Below are positions 52,391 to 60,464 of a stretch of DNA of 64,000 nt, in pieces. The first letter of the stretch is position 1. Each line of letters opens with the position of its first letter. The position numbers and the translations under genes were made by a program. The notes beneath the pieces were generated by a model that was not told the origin of the DNA, ran no database searches, and worked only from the letters and a program-made list of their open reading frames with translations. This DNA comes from Streptomyces sp. NBC_00459 (lineage in GTDB: Bacteria; Actinomycetota; Actinomycetes; Streptomycetales; Streptomycetaceae), in assembly GCF_036013955.1 (NCBI RefSeq), contig NZ_CP107903.1, forward strand, positions 2,914,001-2,978,000, in the 5' to 3' direction.

Positions 52391-53008
52391 TCACATGGCT
52401 CCGTGGGTGGTGGTGAAGGGGCGCACGAGGGGGGCGATGTCCTCGGGTACGGGGCGTCCGGCTGCCGTCCGTTCGCGGGCGAAGTCTCCGAGCATGCGGG
52501 CGAGTTCGGCGTCGGCGCGGTCGTCGAGTCCGGCGACGCGGGCGAGCGGGATCTCGCAGAAGACGCACTTCAGGACGGCCTGGCGGTACTCGTCCGCCGG
52601 GAGGTGGGCCGCCGCGTAGGGGCCGAGGGCGGCCTCGATCAGCGTGTTGTCGTTGCCTCGCAGGGCCTGTCGTACGAGGTCGAGGAACCGGCCGGTCCCC
52701 TCGCGGTCGAGCTGTGGCAACGCCCGGAGGACGGCCCGCTGTTCGGCGGGGTCGCCGTAGCGGTGCAGCGCTGTCACCTCGTCGGCGAGGGCCTGGTCGC
52801 GCAGGGGCAGCGCGGCGAGGAGCAGGACGCGGGCGGCTTCGTCGACGGTCCGGCCGTCGGGCAGCGGGGCGCGTCCGCAGTGGCGGCGGACGGCGGGGAA
52901 GCGGGCGCGGATGGCAGCGGGGGCGGCGGCGACTTCGGCCAGGGCGGTGTCGAGCCAGGCGCGGGCTTCGGGGGTGAGGGGAAGGGAGGACGGATCGGAA
53001 AGCGGCAT
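52391..53008 (-). CDS. eboA: EboA domain-containing protein
   Basis: A 205-residue, mostly helical protein recognised as EboA-like by WLDTALAEVAAAPAAIRARF near the start, RVLLLAALPLRDQALADEVT, and the C-terminal half with AALGPYAAAHLPADEYRQAV, then LKCVFCEIPLARVAGLDDRA. EboA is the signature gene of ebo clusters; its biochemistry is unknown. It has a GAAAGGAGAG ribosome site upstream of the ATG. The 140-nt leader between it and the isomerase gene is strongly pyrimidine-rich on the sense strand. Soluble, no signal peptide. Confidence 0.8.
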   Translation of the reverse strand: MPLSDPSSLPLTPEARAWLDTALAEVAAAPAAIRARFPAVRRHCGRAPLPDGRTVDEAARVLLLAALPLRDQALADEVTALHRYGDPAEQRAVLRALPQLDREGTGRFLDLVRQALRGNDNTLIEAALGPYAAAHLPADEYRQAVLKCVFCEIPLARVAGLDDRADAELARMLGDFARERTAAGRPVPEDIAPLVRPFTTTHGAM

Positions 53009-53148
53009 GGCGCGGTTCCAGAAAGGAGAGTCGGAGGGGAAGGCGAAGAAGACGAGGGAGACGGGAAGACGAAGAAGGCTGGAGGAGGCTGGAGAAGGCA
53101 GGAAAAGGGATCGCGAATTTCTCTTGAACGAATGGTGGGGTGGCGCGT
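53009..53148 (-). other. Pyrimidine-rich intercistronic leader before eboA
   Basis: The 140 bp between the isomerase and eboA are almost pure purine on the plus strand from about 53020 to 53107, with GAAGA/GGAGG units repeated irregularly. The mRNA (minus strand) is therefore a long pyrimidine tract ending near the eboA ribosome site. No hairpin is seen. It could be a Rho-sensitive or unstructured translation-enhancing leader. Confidence 0.4.
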
Positions 53149-53997
53149 TCAGGAGGTGAGCAGGCTCCGGGCCTCGGCTCGGCGAAGGAACGCCAACGAA
53201 CTGCGGGCGATGTCGGGGGCGTCCAGAGCGCCGCCCTGGATCTCGACGGACACCAGGCCGCGGTGCCCGAGGTCGGTCAGTGCCGCCAGCACCGGCGGGA
53301 AGTCGATCTCACCGGCGCCGAACTCCAGATGCCGGTGGACCCCGCGGACCATGTCCTCGATCTGGACGTTCAGCAGGTGCGGTGCGGCCAGGTCGACGCA
53401 GTCGAGGAGCGTCGGCTCCTCCACGCAGTGGGCGTGTCCGATGTCCAGGGTGACGCCGAACAGCTCGTGTCCGCCGACCAGTTCGCGCAGCCTCAGACAC
53501 TTCGCGACCGTGTCGACGAACATGTGCGGTTCGGGCTCGAAGGCCAGCGCGACGCCGTACGCCTCCGCCGTCTCCAGCGCCGCACCGACGCCTGTGGCCA
53601 GTCGCCGCCAGGCCTCCGTCTCCGGGATGTCGTCCGGGGCCGGTCCACTGCACAACTGGACGCTGGGCGAGCCGAGTTCGGCGGCGATGCGTACGGCACG
53701 CCGCAGCAGGTCGACACGGCGTGCCGGCCGGCCGGACATCAGCGTCGGCTGGTGCTTGCCCCAGGGGTCGAGGAAGTAGGGCGCCCCGGTCTCGACCGTG
53801 ACGGTCAGCCCGAGCTCGGCCAACCGCTGGCGAACGCGGGCGACTTGGTGGTCCAGGTCGTCGGCGTACGGGTCGAGGTGGTTGTGGTCGAGGGTGAGGG
53901 CCACGCCGTCGTAGCCCAGGTCGGCGAGGATGCCGAGGACGTCGGAGAGGCGGTGGTGGGTGAACCCGTTGGTGCCGTAGCCGAATCTCAGGCCCAT
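53149..53997 (-). CDS. Sugar phosphate isomerase/epimerase (AP-endonuclease-2-like TIM barrel)
   Basis: A 282-residue xylose-isomerase-like TIM barrel. It starts LRFGYGTNGFTHHRLSDVLG and carries the metal-site strands VALAFEPEPHMFVDT (Glu), LFGVTLDIGHAHCVEEPTL (Asp and His), LNVQIEDMVRGVHRHLEFG (Glu/His) and LVSVEIQGGALDAPD. Family members interconvert or dehydrate sugars and inositols. It lies between the UbiA prenyltransferase and eboA in the same direction and is an additional TIM-barrel enzyme besides EboE. In this window it occupies the place where other ebo clusters keep eboD. The substrate is unknown. Confidence 0.82.
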   Translation of the reverse strand: MGLRFGYGTNGFTHHRLSDVLGILADLGYDGVALTLDHNHLDPYADDLDHQVARVRQRLAELGLTVTVETGAPYFLDPWGKHQPTLMSGRPARRVDLLRRAVRIAAELGSPSVQLCSGPAPDDIPETEAWRRLATGVGAALETAEAYGVALAFEPEPHMFVDTVAKCLRLRELVGGHELFGVTLDIGHAHCVEEPTLLDCVDLAAPHLLNVQIEDMVRGVHRHLEFGAGEIDFPPVLAALTDLGHRGLVSVEIQGGALDAPDIARSSLAFLRRAEARSLLTS

Positions 53998-54070
53998 GAT
54001 CCACCGCCCTTCGTCACACGACTCGTGGAACAGCTCATGGCATCACTCACGGCATGACACAGGACATGGC

Positions 54071-55087
54071 TCATGTCGGGGACACCCGTCTCGCCAGACG
54101 CTGGGCCACCGGGTGCAGAGCACCCAGGAGCGCGGCGGCGACGGGCGCTCCGGCGCGCGCCGTGAGCGCCGCCTGAAGGGGGACCATCGCGAGGATGCCC
54201 GCCCCCACCGCTCGTCGTACGGAACTCGCCTGCGGATCGCGTACGGCCCGCACCTGGGCCCAGCCGTAGGTCCCCAGGTAGGCGAGAACTCCGGCTGAGG
54301 CGACGGCTGTTCGGGCGACCTCCGCCCGGGGCAGGGTGCGCCGGGGCGGGAGAACGGCCGGGAGTACGGAAGGCAGCACCGTCGACAGTGCCGTGGCCGA
54401 CGACACGGCGAGCGTCGTGGCGGGCAGTCGCGCCGGACCACCGGAGATCTCGTGGCGGCTGAGGGCGGTGATCGTGTAGGTGTGCACCCCGGTGAGGAGG
54501 GCGGGGACGGCACCGCGAGCGAGTGCGCCGGCCGTGCCACCTCCACCGGACCCGTGCCACGGGGGGCTGCCGCCGCCGGCCACCGCGCCCGCCAGCACGT
54601 CGAGCGCACGCGCGCCCGCCATCGCCGCCGGACCGGCCGGAGTCGACTTCAACTTCAGGTCGTACGCCCATATCAGCGCCGTCAGCGGCAGGGCGACGGC
54701 AAGTCCGCGTCTGCCGCCCGACACCGCGGCGAGACCGAGACCGGCGCCGGTCAGGCCGGTGGCGACGGCGAGCGCGGTCCGGCGCGGTACCCGGCCGGAG
54801 GGCACCGGACGGGCGGGCCGCTCGACCGAGTCGACGGCTGCGTCGGCGTAGTCGTTGAGGGCCATGCCGGCCCAGTAGAGACAGATGGAGGAGGCCATCG
54901 CGCCGGCCGTCCGGGGGCCGAGGGGACGGCCCGCCGCGGTCGCGCCCGCCAGGATGTCGCCGGGGACGCTGAGCGCGGCCGGGGCTCTGACAAGGCTCAC
55001 CAAGTCGGAAAGTGGGGGTAGTTGAAATTTGGCACTGTGTAGGGGTTGTCGGGAACCGGCGGGGGGAAATGCTTTCCGGTCACTCAT
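54071..55087 (-). CDS. UbiA-family prenyltransferase, EboC-like
   Basis: A 338-residue polytopic membrane enzyme with about eight or nine hydrophobic helices. The first prenyl-diphosphate-binding motif is GMALNDYADAAVDSVERPAR (N-D-x2-D-x3-D then RP). It is followed by PVPSGRVPRRTALAVATG. The second, normally D-x3-D, region near YDLKLKSTPAG is reduced to a single Asp-Lys type motif, a common variant. UbiA enzymes attach isoprenoid chains to aromatic or other acceptors. It is the first gene of the ebo-like operon, 73 nt upstream of the isomerase. No clear Shine-Dalgarno precedes the ATG at 55087. Confidence 0.82.
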   Translation of the reverse strand: MSDRKAFPPAGSRQPLHSAKFQLPPLSDLVSLVRAPAALSVPGDILAGATAAGRPLGPRTAGAMASSICLYWAGMALNDYADAAVDSVERPARPVPSGRVPRRTALAVATGLTGAGLGLAAVSGGRRGLAVALPLTALIWAYDLKLKSTPAGPAAMAGARALDVLAGAVAGGGSPPWHGSGGGGTAGALARGAVPALLTGVHTYTITALSRHEISGGPARLPATTLAVSSATALSTVLPSVLPAVLPPRRTLPRAEVARTAVASAGVLAYLGTYGWAQVRAVRDPQASSVRRAVGAGILAMVPLQAALTARAGAPVAAALLGALHPVAQRLARRVSPT

Positions 55088-55305
55088 GACCCAATCATCA
55101 CCGAAAATGTTTGAAAGCTAATACTGTTGGCCCATGTTGCCTCTTGTGAGGAACGTGACAACTGGACCTTATTGACATTCCGCACACAATCCTCCAAGTC
55201 GTCGAGTTCGGCACATGGTTGACACATGGTTCGCCGCGGACGCGTTCATGGGGATGGGGAAACGATTCTCGCCATAAGTCGAGGTGAAGTCGCATCTACT
55301 CTGGA

Positions 55306-55319
55306 CATGACATGTCATG
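55306..55319. promoter_or_regulatory. 14-bp perfect palindrome upstream of the metalloprotease gene
   Basis: CATGACATGTCATG is exactly self-complementary and lies 50 nt upstream of the protease ATG, in the 281-bp region shared with the divergent UbiA gene. A dimeric repressor site is likely. No other regulatory element was identified in this gap. Confidence 0.45.
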
Positions 55320-55368
55320 AACCCTTAAATCTGAGCGATCCCCGCCGTCTTCACCCCCAAGGAGACCC

Positions 55369-56991
55369 ATGACTTCCCGTCTTGCCGCGGCCGGTACAGC
55401 CGCCACCGCCGCCGCCCTGTTGGCCGCCACACTCTCCCCCGCCGCCGACGCGGCCGACAGACCGACCAGGGACACCGCGATCAGGAACGCGGTCACGGCA
55501 CTCGTGGACCAGGCCGCTCACCTGGGCCTGACCTCCGTACAGGGCACCAAAGTTCGGGACGTCGTCATCGACAAGGACGGCAGCCAGCACGTCCGATACG
55601 ACCGGACGTACCGTCAACTTCCGGTTCTGGGCGGCGACTTCGTCGTCCATCTGACGCCGAGCGGCACCTACCGGAGCGCGAGCCGCGCCACGACCCGTCC
55701 GATATCCCTGACCACGATCAGCCCGGCGGTATCGGCCCCGAAGGCGGCCGACCTGGCGGCCTCGGCCCTGCGCGCGGCGAACCGGGGCGAGGCGCTGAAG
55801 AAGACAACAGCCAAGCCCCAGCTGGTGGTTGACGCCCTGCACGGCGCCCCCAGGCTCGCCTGGCAGACGAACGCGGTGGCGCTGGACTCGGCAGGCAACC
55901 CGGTCGCCCGGACCGTGGTGACCGACGCGCGCACGGGCGCCCAGATCGACGCCTGGGACAGCATCGAGACGGCGACGGGCGACGGCAAGTCCCTGTACGG
56001 CGGCACGGTTCCGCTGGAGACGACGGTCTCCGGATCGACGTACCAGCTGAAGGACCCGACACGCGGCAACACGTACACGGGCGACGCCGAGAACGGCACC
56101 GACCTGTGCATCTTCGGCATCTGCATCGTCCGCGCCCCCGCGACCCTCTTCACCGACGCGGACAACCACTGGGGAACGGGGGCCACGGCGGACCGGGCCT
56201 CGGCGGCGGTGGACGCGCAGTACGGCACCGACGAGACCTGGGACTACTACAAGGACACGTTCGGGCGCAGCGGCATCAAGGGGAACGGGGTCGGCTCGTA
56301 CAACCGCGTGCACTACGGCAACAACTACAACAACGCTTTCTGGGACAACAGTTGCTTCTGCATGACGTACGGCGACGGTGACGGTACGACGTTCGGTCCG
56401 CTGGTCTCGCTGGACGTGGCCGGCCACGAGATGACGCACGGCGTGACGTCGTCGACGGCCAACCTGACGTACTCGGGCGAGTCGGGCGGCCTCAACGAGG
56501 CGACGTCGGACATCTTCGGCACGTTGGTGGAGTTCAACGCGAACAACTCCACTGATCTCGGGGACTACTTGATCGGCGAGAAGATCGTCAAGTCGGGCTT
56601 CGGCCGCTCGGCGCTTCGCTACATGGACCAGCCGTCGAAGGACAACAACTCGGCCAACTGCTGGAGTTCGGCCGTCGGAAACCTGGACGTCCACTACTCC
56701 TCGGGCGTGGCGAACCACTTCGCGTACCTCCTCGCGGAGGGCAGCGGCGCCAAGACACTGAACGGCGTCAGCTACAACTCCCCGACGTGCAACAACTCGA
56801 CGGTCGCGGGGATCGGCCGGGCCAAGCTGGGCGCGATCTGGTACAAGGCGCTGACCACGTACATGACGTCGTCGACGAACTACGCGGGCGCGCGCACCGC
56901 CACGCTCAACGCGGCGCGTGATCTGTACGGGACGAGCAGCGTGGAGTACGCGGCGGTGGGCGCCGCCTGGAGCGCGGTGTCGGTGGGCTGA
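55369..56991 (+). CDS. Secreted M4 (thermolysin-family) metallopeptidase
   Basis: A 540-residue pre-pro-enzyme. A signal peptide (residues 1 to about 28, ending ADAADR) is followed by a propeptide with an FTP-type segment (VRYDRTYRQLPVLGGDFVVH) and PepSY-like region. The mature domain begins about residue 220. Zinc ligands are the two histidines of DVAGHEMTHGVTSST (about residues 352-356) and Glu in GGLNEATSDIFG (about 377). The later catalytic histidine is in DVHYSSGVANHFAYLL. It degrades extracellular protein with a preference for bulky hydrophobic residues on the P1' side. It starts 281 nt from the divergent ebo-like operon, and a strong hairpin lies about 50 nt past the stop. Confidence 0.92.
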   Translation: MTSRLAAAGTAATAAALLAATLSPAADAADRPTRDTAIRNAVTALVDQAAHLGLTSVQGTKVRDVVIDKDGSQHVRYDRTYRQLPVLGGDFVVHLTPSGTYRSASRATTRPISLTTISPAVSAPKAADLAASALRAANRGEALKKTTAKPQLVVDALHGAPRLAWQTNAVALDSAGNPVARTVVTDARTGAQIDAWDSIETATGDGKSLYGGTVPLETTVSGSTYQLKDPTRGNTYTGDAENGTDLCIFGICIVRAPATLFTDADNHWGTGATADRASAAVDAQYGTDETWDYYKDTFGRSGIKGNGVGSYNRVHYGNNYNNAFWDNSCFCMTYGDGDGTTFGPLVSLDVAGHEMTHGVTSSTANLTYSGESGGLNEATSDIFGTLVEFNANNSTDLGDYLIGEKIVKSGFGRSALRYMDQPSKDNNSANCWSSAVGNLDVHYSSGVANHFAYLLAEGSGAKTLNGVSYNSPTCNNSTVAGIGRAKLGAIWYKALTTYMTSSTNYAGARTATLNAARDLYGTSSVEYAAVGAAWSAVSVG

Positions 56992-56998
56992 AGGGCAC

Positions 56999-57038
56999 GA
57001 TCCAGCCTGATCCAGCGCGATCCGGCATGATCCGGCGC
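56999..57038 (+). repeat. Four tandem copies of a 10-bp GATCC repeat
   Basis: GATCCAGCCT, GATCCAGCGC, GATCCGGCAT and GATCCGGCGC follow each other directly, seven bases after the protease stop codon and before the terminator. Probably a replication-slippage repeat in the 3' untranslated region. Confidence 0.6.
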
Positions 57039-57044
57039 GTGTGA

Positions 57045-57084
57045 CCGGTGGCCACCCCGACAGGATCGCCGGGGTGGCCACCGG
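57045..57084 (+). terminator. 15-bp hairpin terminator of the M4 peptidase gene
   Basis: CCGGTGGCCACCCCG (57045-57059) pairs perfectly with 57070-57084 around a 10-nt loop and is followed by a short T run (GGGTTTCG). Confidence 0.75.
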
Positions 57085-57187
57085 GTTTCGTGCTGACTCG
57101 ATCAAGTGCGGTACGTAGGGTTGACCTTGGGCCTTAAGTTGAACCCTGCACCAACGCGTCCGCTGCGACCGAGGAGACGATGCCAGC

Positions 57188-57985
57188 ATGTCCGAATTCG
57201 AACAGAGAATCGACACCTCGGTACCGCACTCCGCCCGTATCTGGAACTACTGGCTGGGCGGCAAGGACAACTACCCCGTGGACGAGGCGGCGGGCGACGC
57301 GTACACCGCCGTCTTCCCCGGCATCGTCACGATCGCGCGCAGCAGCCGCGCGTTCCTGGGCCGTACGATCCGCCACCTGGCCGGGGAAGCGGGCATCCGC
57401 CAGTTCCTCGACGTCGGCACGGGCCTGCCGACGGTGGACAACACCCACGAGGTCGCCCAGTCGGTCGCTCCCGACGCGCGCATCGTGTACGTGGACCACG
57501 ACCCGCTGGTCCTGACCCACGCCCGAGCGCTCCTGACGTCGACTCCCGAGGGCGCCACTGACTACGTGGACGCCGAGCTGTACGACACGGACCGCATCCT
57601 GGAGGCGGCGGCCAAGACGCTCGACCTCACCCGCCCGACCGCCCTGATCCTGAGCGGCATCCTGGGCCACGTGACGGACTACGAGGTGGCGCGCGGCATC
57701 GTCCGCGACCTGATGGCGGCCCTCCCGTCCGGCAGTTACCTGTCGTTGAACGAGGGTTCGCGGGGCACGGATCCGGCTTATGAAGCAGCACAGGACGCCT
57801 ACAACGAGACGGGCGCGGTGCCGTATTTCCTGCGCCCGGTGGAGCAGATCGAGGGGTACTTCGAGGGGCTTGAGCTGGTGGAGCCGGGGGTGGTCTCGGT
57901 ACCGCTGTGGCGGCCGGAGCCGAGCGCGTCCGGGGTGACGGCGCCGGCGATCGGGCAGCACGGGGGGCTGGGGCGGAAGCCCTGA
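57188..57985 (+). CDS. SAM-dependent methyltransferase of the PF04672 (DUF574) group
   Basis: A 265-residue protein of the actinobacteria-rich Methyltransf_19 family. It opens with IDTSVPHSARIWNYWLGGKD, the family hallmark. The SAM-binding Rossmann motif I is IRQFLDVGTGLPT, with motif II RIVYVDHDPLVLTHARALL, and TALILSGILGHVTD at strand 4. Targets are unknown; many copies occur per Streptomyces genome and they are often next to regulatory modules. A GAGGAGA ribosome site lies 9-15 bases upstream of the ATG. It converges with the ABM gene, separated by a large hairpin. Confidence 0.88.
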   Translation: MSEFEQRIDTSVPHSARIWNYWLGGKDNYPVDEAAGDAYTAVFPGIVTIARSSRAFLGRTIRHLAGEAGIRQFLDVGTGLPTVDNTHEVAQSVAPDARIVYVDHDPLVLTHARALLTSTPEGATDYVDAELYDTDRILEAAAKTLDLTRPTALILSGILGHVTDYEVARGIVRDLMAALPSGSYLSLNEGSRGTDPAYEAAQDAYNETGAVPYFLRPVEQIEGYFEGLELVEPGVVSVPLWRPEPSASGVTAPAIGQHGGLGRKP

Positions 57986-58016
57986 CTCTGCCAGCCCCCT
58001 GACGGGACACGATCCG

Positions 58017-58064
58017 TTGCGGCGCGCCAGAGACGGCTGGTTACTGCCGTTCGGCGCGCCGCAA
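58017..58064. terminator. Bidirectional hairpin between the convergent methyltransferase and ABM genes
   Basis: TTGCGGCGCGCC (58017-58028) pairs with 58053-58064. A second stem ACGGC/GCCGT sits within the loop, making a long two-part hairpin. It is placed 31 nt after the methyltransferase stop and 21 nt after the ABM stop. Confidence 0.75.
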
Positions 58065-58085
58065 GGACGGGCCCGGTGGTGGCGC

Positions 58086-58412
58086 TCAGCTCTGCTTGGG
58101 GGCTGCCTGCTGGACCACCTCGAAGGACCAGAGCGTCGATCCGGAGGCGGCGGGCTTGGGCTGCTCCCCGCCTGGGGACGCGGGGCGGTGCGCGGACTGC
58201 ATCGGGCCCGCCATCCAGGCCTGGAAGTCCTCCTCGCTGCGCCACCGCGTGTACACCAGGTAGCTGTCGGTGCCCTCGACCGGCCGAAGCAGCTCGAACC
58301 ACTCGAACCCGTCCGACCCCTCGACGGCACCGGCCCGCGACGCGAACCGCTTCTCCAGCACCTCGCGCTGCTCTTCGGCAACGGTGAGTACGTTGATCTT
58401 TACGATGCTCAT
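58086..58412 (-). CDS. Antibiotic biosynthesis monooxygenase (ABM) domain protein
   Basis: A 108-residue dimeric alpha/beta barrel type protein: SIVKINVLTVAEEQREVLEK, RAGAVEGSDGFEWFELLRPV, and YLVYTRWRSEEDFQAWMAGP are the typical ABM strands and helix, including the aromatic W-x-S/D-E-x-x-F-x-x-W pattern. Members include cofactor-free monooxygenases and haem-degrading enzymes; many act only in redox stress. Its ATG overlaps the upstream HATPase stop (ATGA, 58409-58412), so the two are translationally coupled. Specific activity is unknown. Confidence 0.82.
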   Translation of the reverse strand: MSIVKINVLTVAEEQREVLEKRFASRAGAVEGSDGFEWFELLRPVEGTDSYLVYTRWRSEEDFQAWMAGPMQSAHRPASPGGEQPKPAASGSTLWSFEVVQQAAPKQS

Positions 58413-58921
58413 GAGGCCCATCTTGCCGCAGGGTGTCGCTGACGGTTTCGTGTGGGGGCGTGGGCGGGGGCAGCTACGGGGGCGGGCGCGGGGTGCGGCT
58501 CCTGCTCGTTCGCCGTCTGTCGTACGCCGTGCACGCCGCGTACGACGTCCAGCTCGCACCAGACGAGCTTGCCGACGGTCAGTTCGGTCACGCCCCAGCG
58601 GTCGGCGACGGCACCGACGATGAGGAGTCCCCGCCCGAACATCTCATCGGGGGCGGCTTCGCGTGTGCGCGGCAGTAATTCGCCCCGGGGGTCGGAGACG
58701 CTGACGCGTACGGCGCGCTTGGTGAGGGCGAGTTCCACTCGGAAGAAACGGTCCCGGAGACACCCGTGCAGTACGGCGTTGCCGCCGAGCTCGGAGACCA
58801 ACAGGGCGGTGTCGGGAGCGAGTTCGGGGTGGCCCCAGTCGGTGAGGATACTGGCCGCGCACCAACGCCAGGAGGAACACCACCGTGACCGCACGCCAGC
58901 CGACGCAGGGCTACAGCACAT
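58409..58921 (-). CDS. ATP-binding HATPase_c protein of the RsbW/anti-sigma type
   Basis: A protein of up to 170 residues. The GHKL nucleotide-binding fold shows the N-box ALLVSELGGNAVLHGCLRDR, the G1 motif VSDPRGELLPR and G2 in MFGRGLLIVGAVADRWGV, then the closing WCELDV. The C-terminal tail is Pro/Ala-rich and disordered. Such short ATPases are partners of WhiJ-type XRE regulators and DUF397 proteins. The start is uncertain: ATG at 58921 and GTG at 58894 both lie beyond the divergent XRE start (58885), so coding regions or controls overlap head to head. Confidence 0.75.
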   Translation of the reverse strand: MCCSPASAGVRSRWCSSWRWCAASILTDWGHPELAPDTALLVSELGGNAVLHGCLRDRFFRVELALTKRAVRVSVSDPRGELLPRTREAAPDEMFGRGLLIVGAVADRWGVTELTVGKLVWCELDVVRGVHGVRQTANEQEPHPAPAPVAAPAHAPTRNRQRHPAARWAS

Positions 58922-59770
58922 CCACCGTCCTGGGACGCCGACTCGGCGGCGAACTCACGAAGTTGCGCACAGCAGCCGGCCTCAACCAGACCCAGGCGGG
59001 CAAGGCACTCACCGCGTCCACGACCAAGGTCGCGAAGATGGAGGGTGGCTGGGTTCCCGTCCGCGACCCGGACATCCGGGCGTTGTGCGAGTTGTACGGG
59101 GTCCACGATCCCGGGACGGTGGGCGGACTTCTCGAACTGGCACGGGTCGACCGCGAGCGCCGCAAGGCCAAGGGATGGTGGGACGGCTACACGATCCACG
59201 GGGTGATGCAGGAGTACGTCACACTGGAGAGCGCGGCGACGGCTGTCAAGGCTTGGCAGCCCGCGTTCGTTCCGGGGTTGCTTCAAACGCCAGAGTACGT
59301 ACGGGCACTGAGGACGAGTCCAGGAGCGCAGGTAGGCAAGGGATTCCAATCGGATGAGGAGTTCATCGCGGCGCGGCTAGCTCGCCAACGTCGTCTGTCC
59401 AATGGCACGCCGCTGTTCCTGCGAGTGGTGATCTACGAGGCAGTTCTCCGGCTTCCCTGGCGACGCAGCCACAGCCATTGGTCAACTCGAAGAGCTCGTC
59501 AAGGTGGCCGACCAACCTAATGTCGACCTCCGAGTCTTCCCCTTCAGCGCCGGAACGCACGCAGGCCTCAACGGCTCGTTCAACATCATCTCGTTCGCTG
59601 AGCCCTGGGCCATGGACGTTGTCTACGTAGAGTCCCCCTTCGTAGAGCGCTGGGTGGAGGGTGGTGAGGGCGCGGCGGCCTACGATGAACTGTTCGAGAA
59701 AATCGCCGAACGCTCCCTCGACGGGCGGGAATCGGTGTCCTTCATCCGCAAGCTACGCAAGGAGCTGTGA
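58885..59770 (+). pseudogene. WhiJ-type XRE/DUF5753 regulator interrupted by a frameshift
   Basis: The first frame (58885-59520) carries an XRE helix-turn-helix (GELTKLRTAAGLNQTQAGKA, then LTASTTKVAKMEGG) and most of a DUF5753 domain (FVPGLLQTPEYVRALRTSPG). Near 59458-59462 the frame breaks: LRVVIYEAVLRLP continues in another frame as GDAATAIGQLEELVKVADQP and then NVDLRVFPFSAGTHAG to a stop at 59770. A one-base insertion or two-base deletion restores a single protein of about 295 residues, the usual family length. A sequencing error is possible. AGGAGG precedes the GTG start. The neighbouring HATPase and DUF397 genes are intact. Confidence 0.8.
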
Positions 59771-59773
59771 GTT

Positions 59774-59962
59774 GTGCCTGAATTTGACTACCGCAAGTCC
59801 AGCTACAGCAACGAAGCGGCCGAGTGCGTCGAGGTAGCCACCAACATCCCCACTACCATCGCGATACGCGACTCCAAGACCCCGACGAGCCCGGCCCTCC
59901 GTCTCCGCCCCAGCGCCTGGAAAACGTTCCGAACCGCCGTCACCGACGACCGCATGCGCTAA
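59774..59962 (+). CDS. DUF397 domain protein
   Basis: A 62-residue small protein typical of Streptomyces WhiJ/AbaA-like modules. It begins PEFDYRKSSYSNEAAECVEV (the R/W-K-S-S-x-S pattern), has IAIRDSKTP in the middle and ends with the WKTFRTAV segment. In characterised systems such proteins bind or counteract the companion XRE/DUF5753 regulator during development. The GTG start has AAGGAG upstream, inside the end of the preceding regulator frame, so expression is coupled to it. Confidence 0.88.
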   Translation: MPEFDYRKSSYSNEAAECVEVATNIPTTIAIRDSKTPTSPALRLRPSAWKTFRTAVTDDRMR

Positions 59963-59964
59963 CT

Positions 59965-60290
59965 GCCCTCGCAGGCCTTGGCCTTGAACTCCGACACCGG
60001 GACGGTCACCGCTGATTCGTAATGCTCATGGCGAACCGTCCCCGGCGTGAGCCGGTCGGCGGTCGGTCAGCGGGAAGGAGATGCTGTTCGACGGCCACGA
60101 GCTGTCCTTGGTTCAATCGTAGAGGGTCTAATTGGTTCTCGGCGGTGAGTGGTTTGAGAGATGTGCTTGCGGTCGTCGATGTGATGCCACAGACCATCGT
60201 GACGCCGACCAAATGACCGTCACAGGTCACCGAGATACCGGTAACGGCGTCAATAGCAGCCCTGCACACCGGATGGTAGACGCGAGCCGT
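59965..60290 (-). pseudogene. Decayed copy of the 62819-63334 lipoprotein gene
   Basis: The plus-strand text from about 59965 (CTCGCAGGCCTTGGCCTTGA onward) follows the sequence from about 62825 base for base with scattered changes. It shares the GTGAGCCGGTC, CGTAGAGGGT and GGTTTGAGAGATGTG stretches and the product fragment DAVTGISVTCDGHLVGVTMV (intact: ...TDDGHLVGVMMV). Two internal deletions remove the segment matching about 63017-63170 and the signal-peptide region, and frameshifts and stops break the rest. Homology continues into the intact gene's upstream region (CCGGATGGTAG near 60270 and 63380). It is a dead paralogue. Confidence 0.75.
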
Positions 60291-60464
60291 AGCGCCGCCA
60301 ACCACCTGTTGGATTCTCGTCGCCCCGACCTCATCCAGATCACCAGAGCCATTGAGCGCAACCTCAATACCATGGCATCCGGATGCCAACAGTCCCCCAA
60401 AGGCTACGAATACGATTCCATAAGCAGCCTTGTGCTACCTCACGCGAGTATTGACACTGATCCT

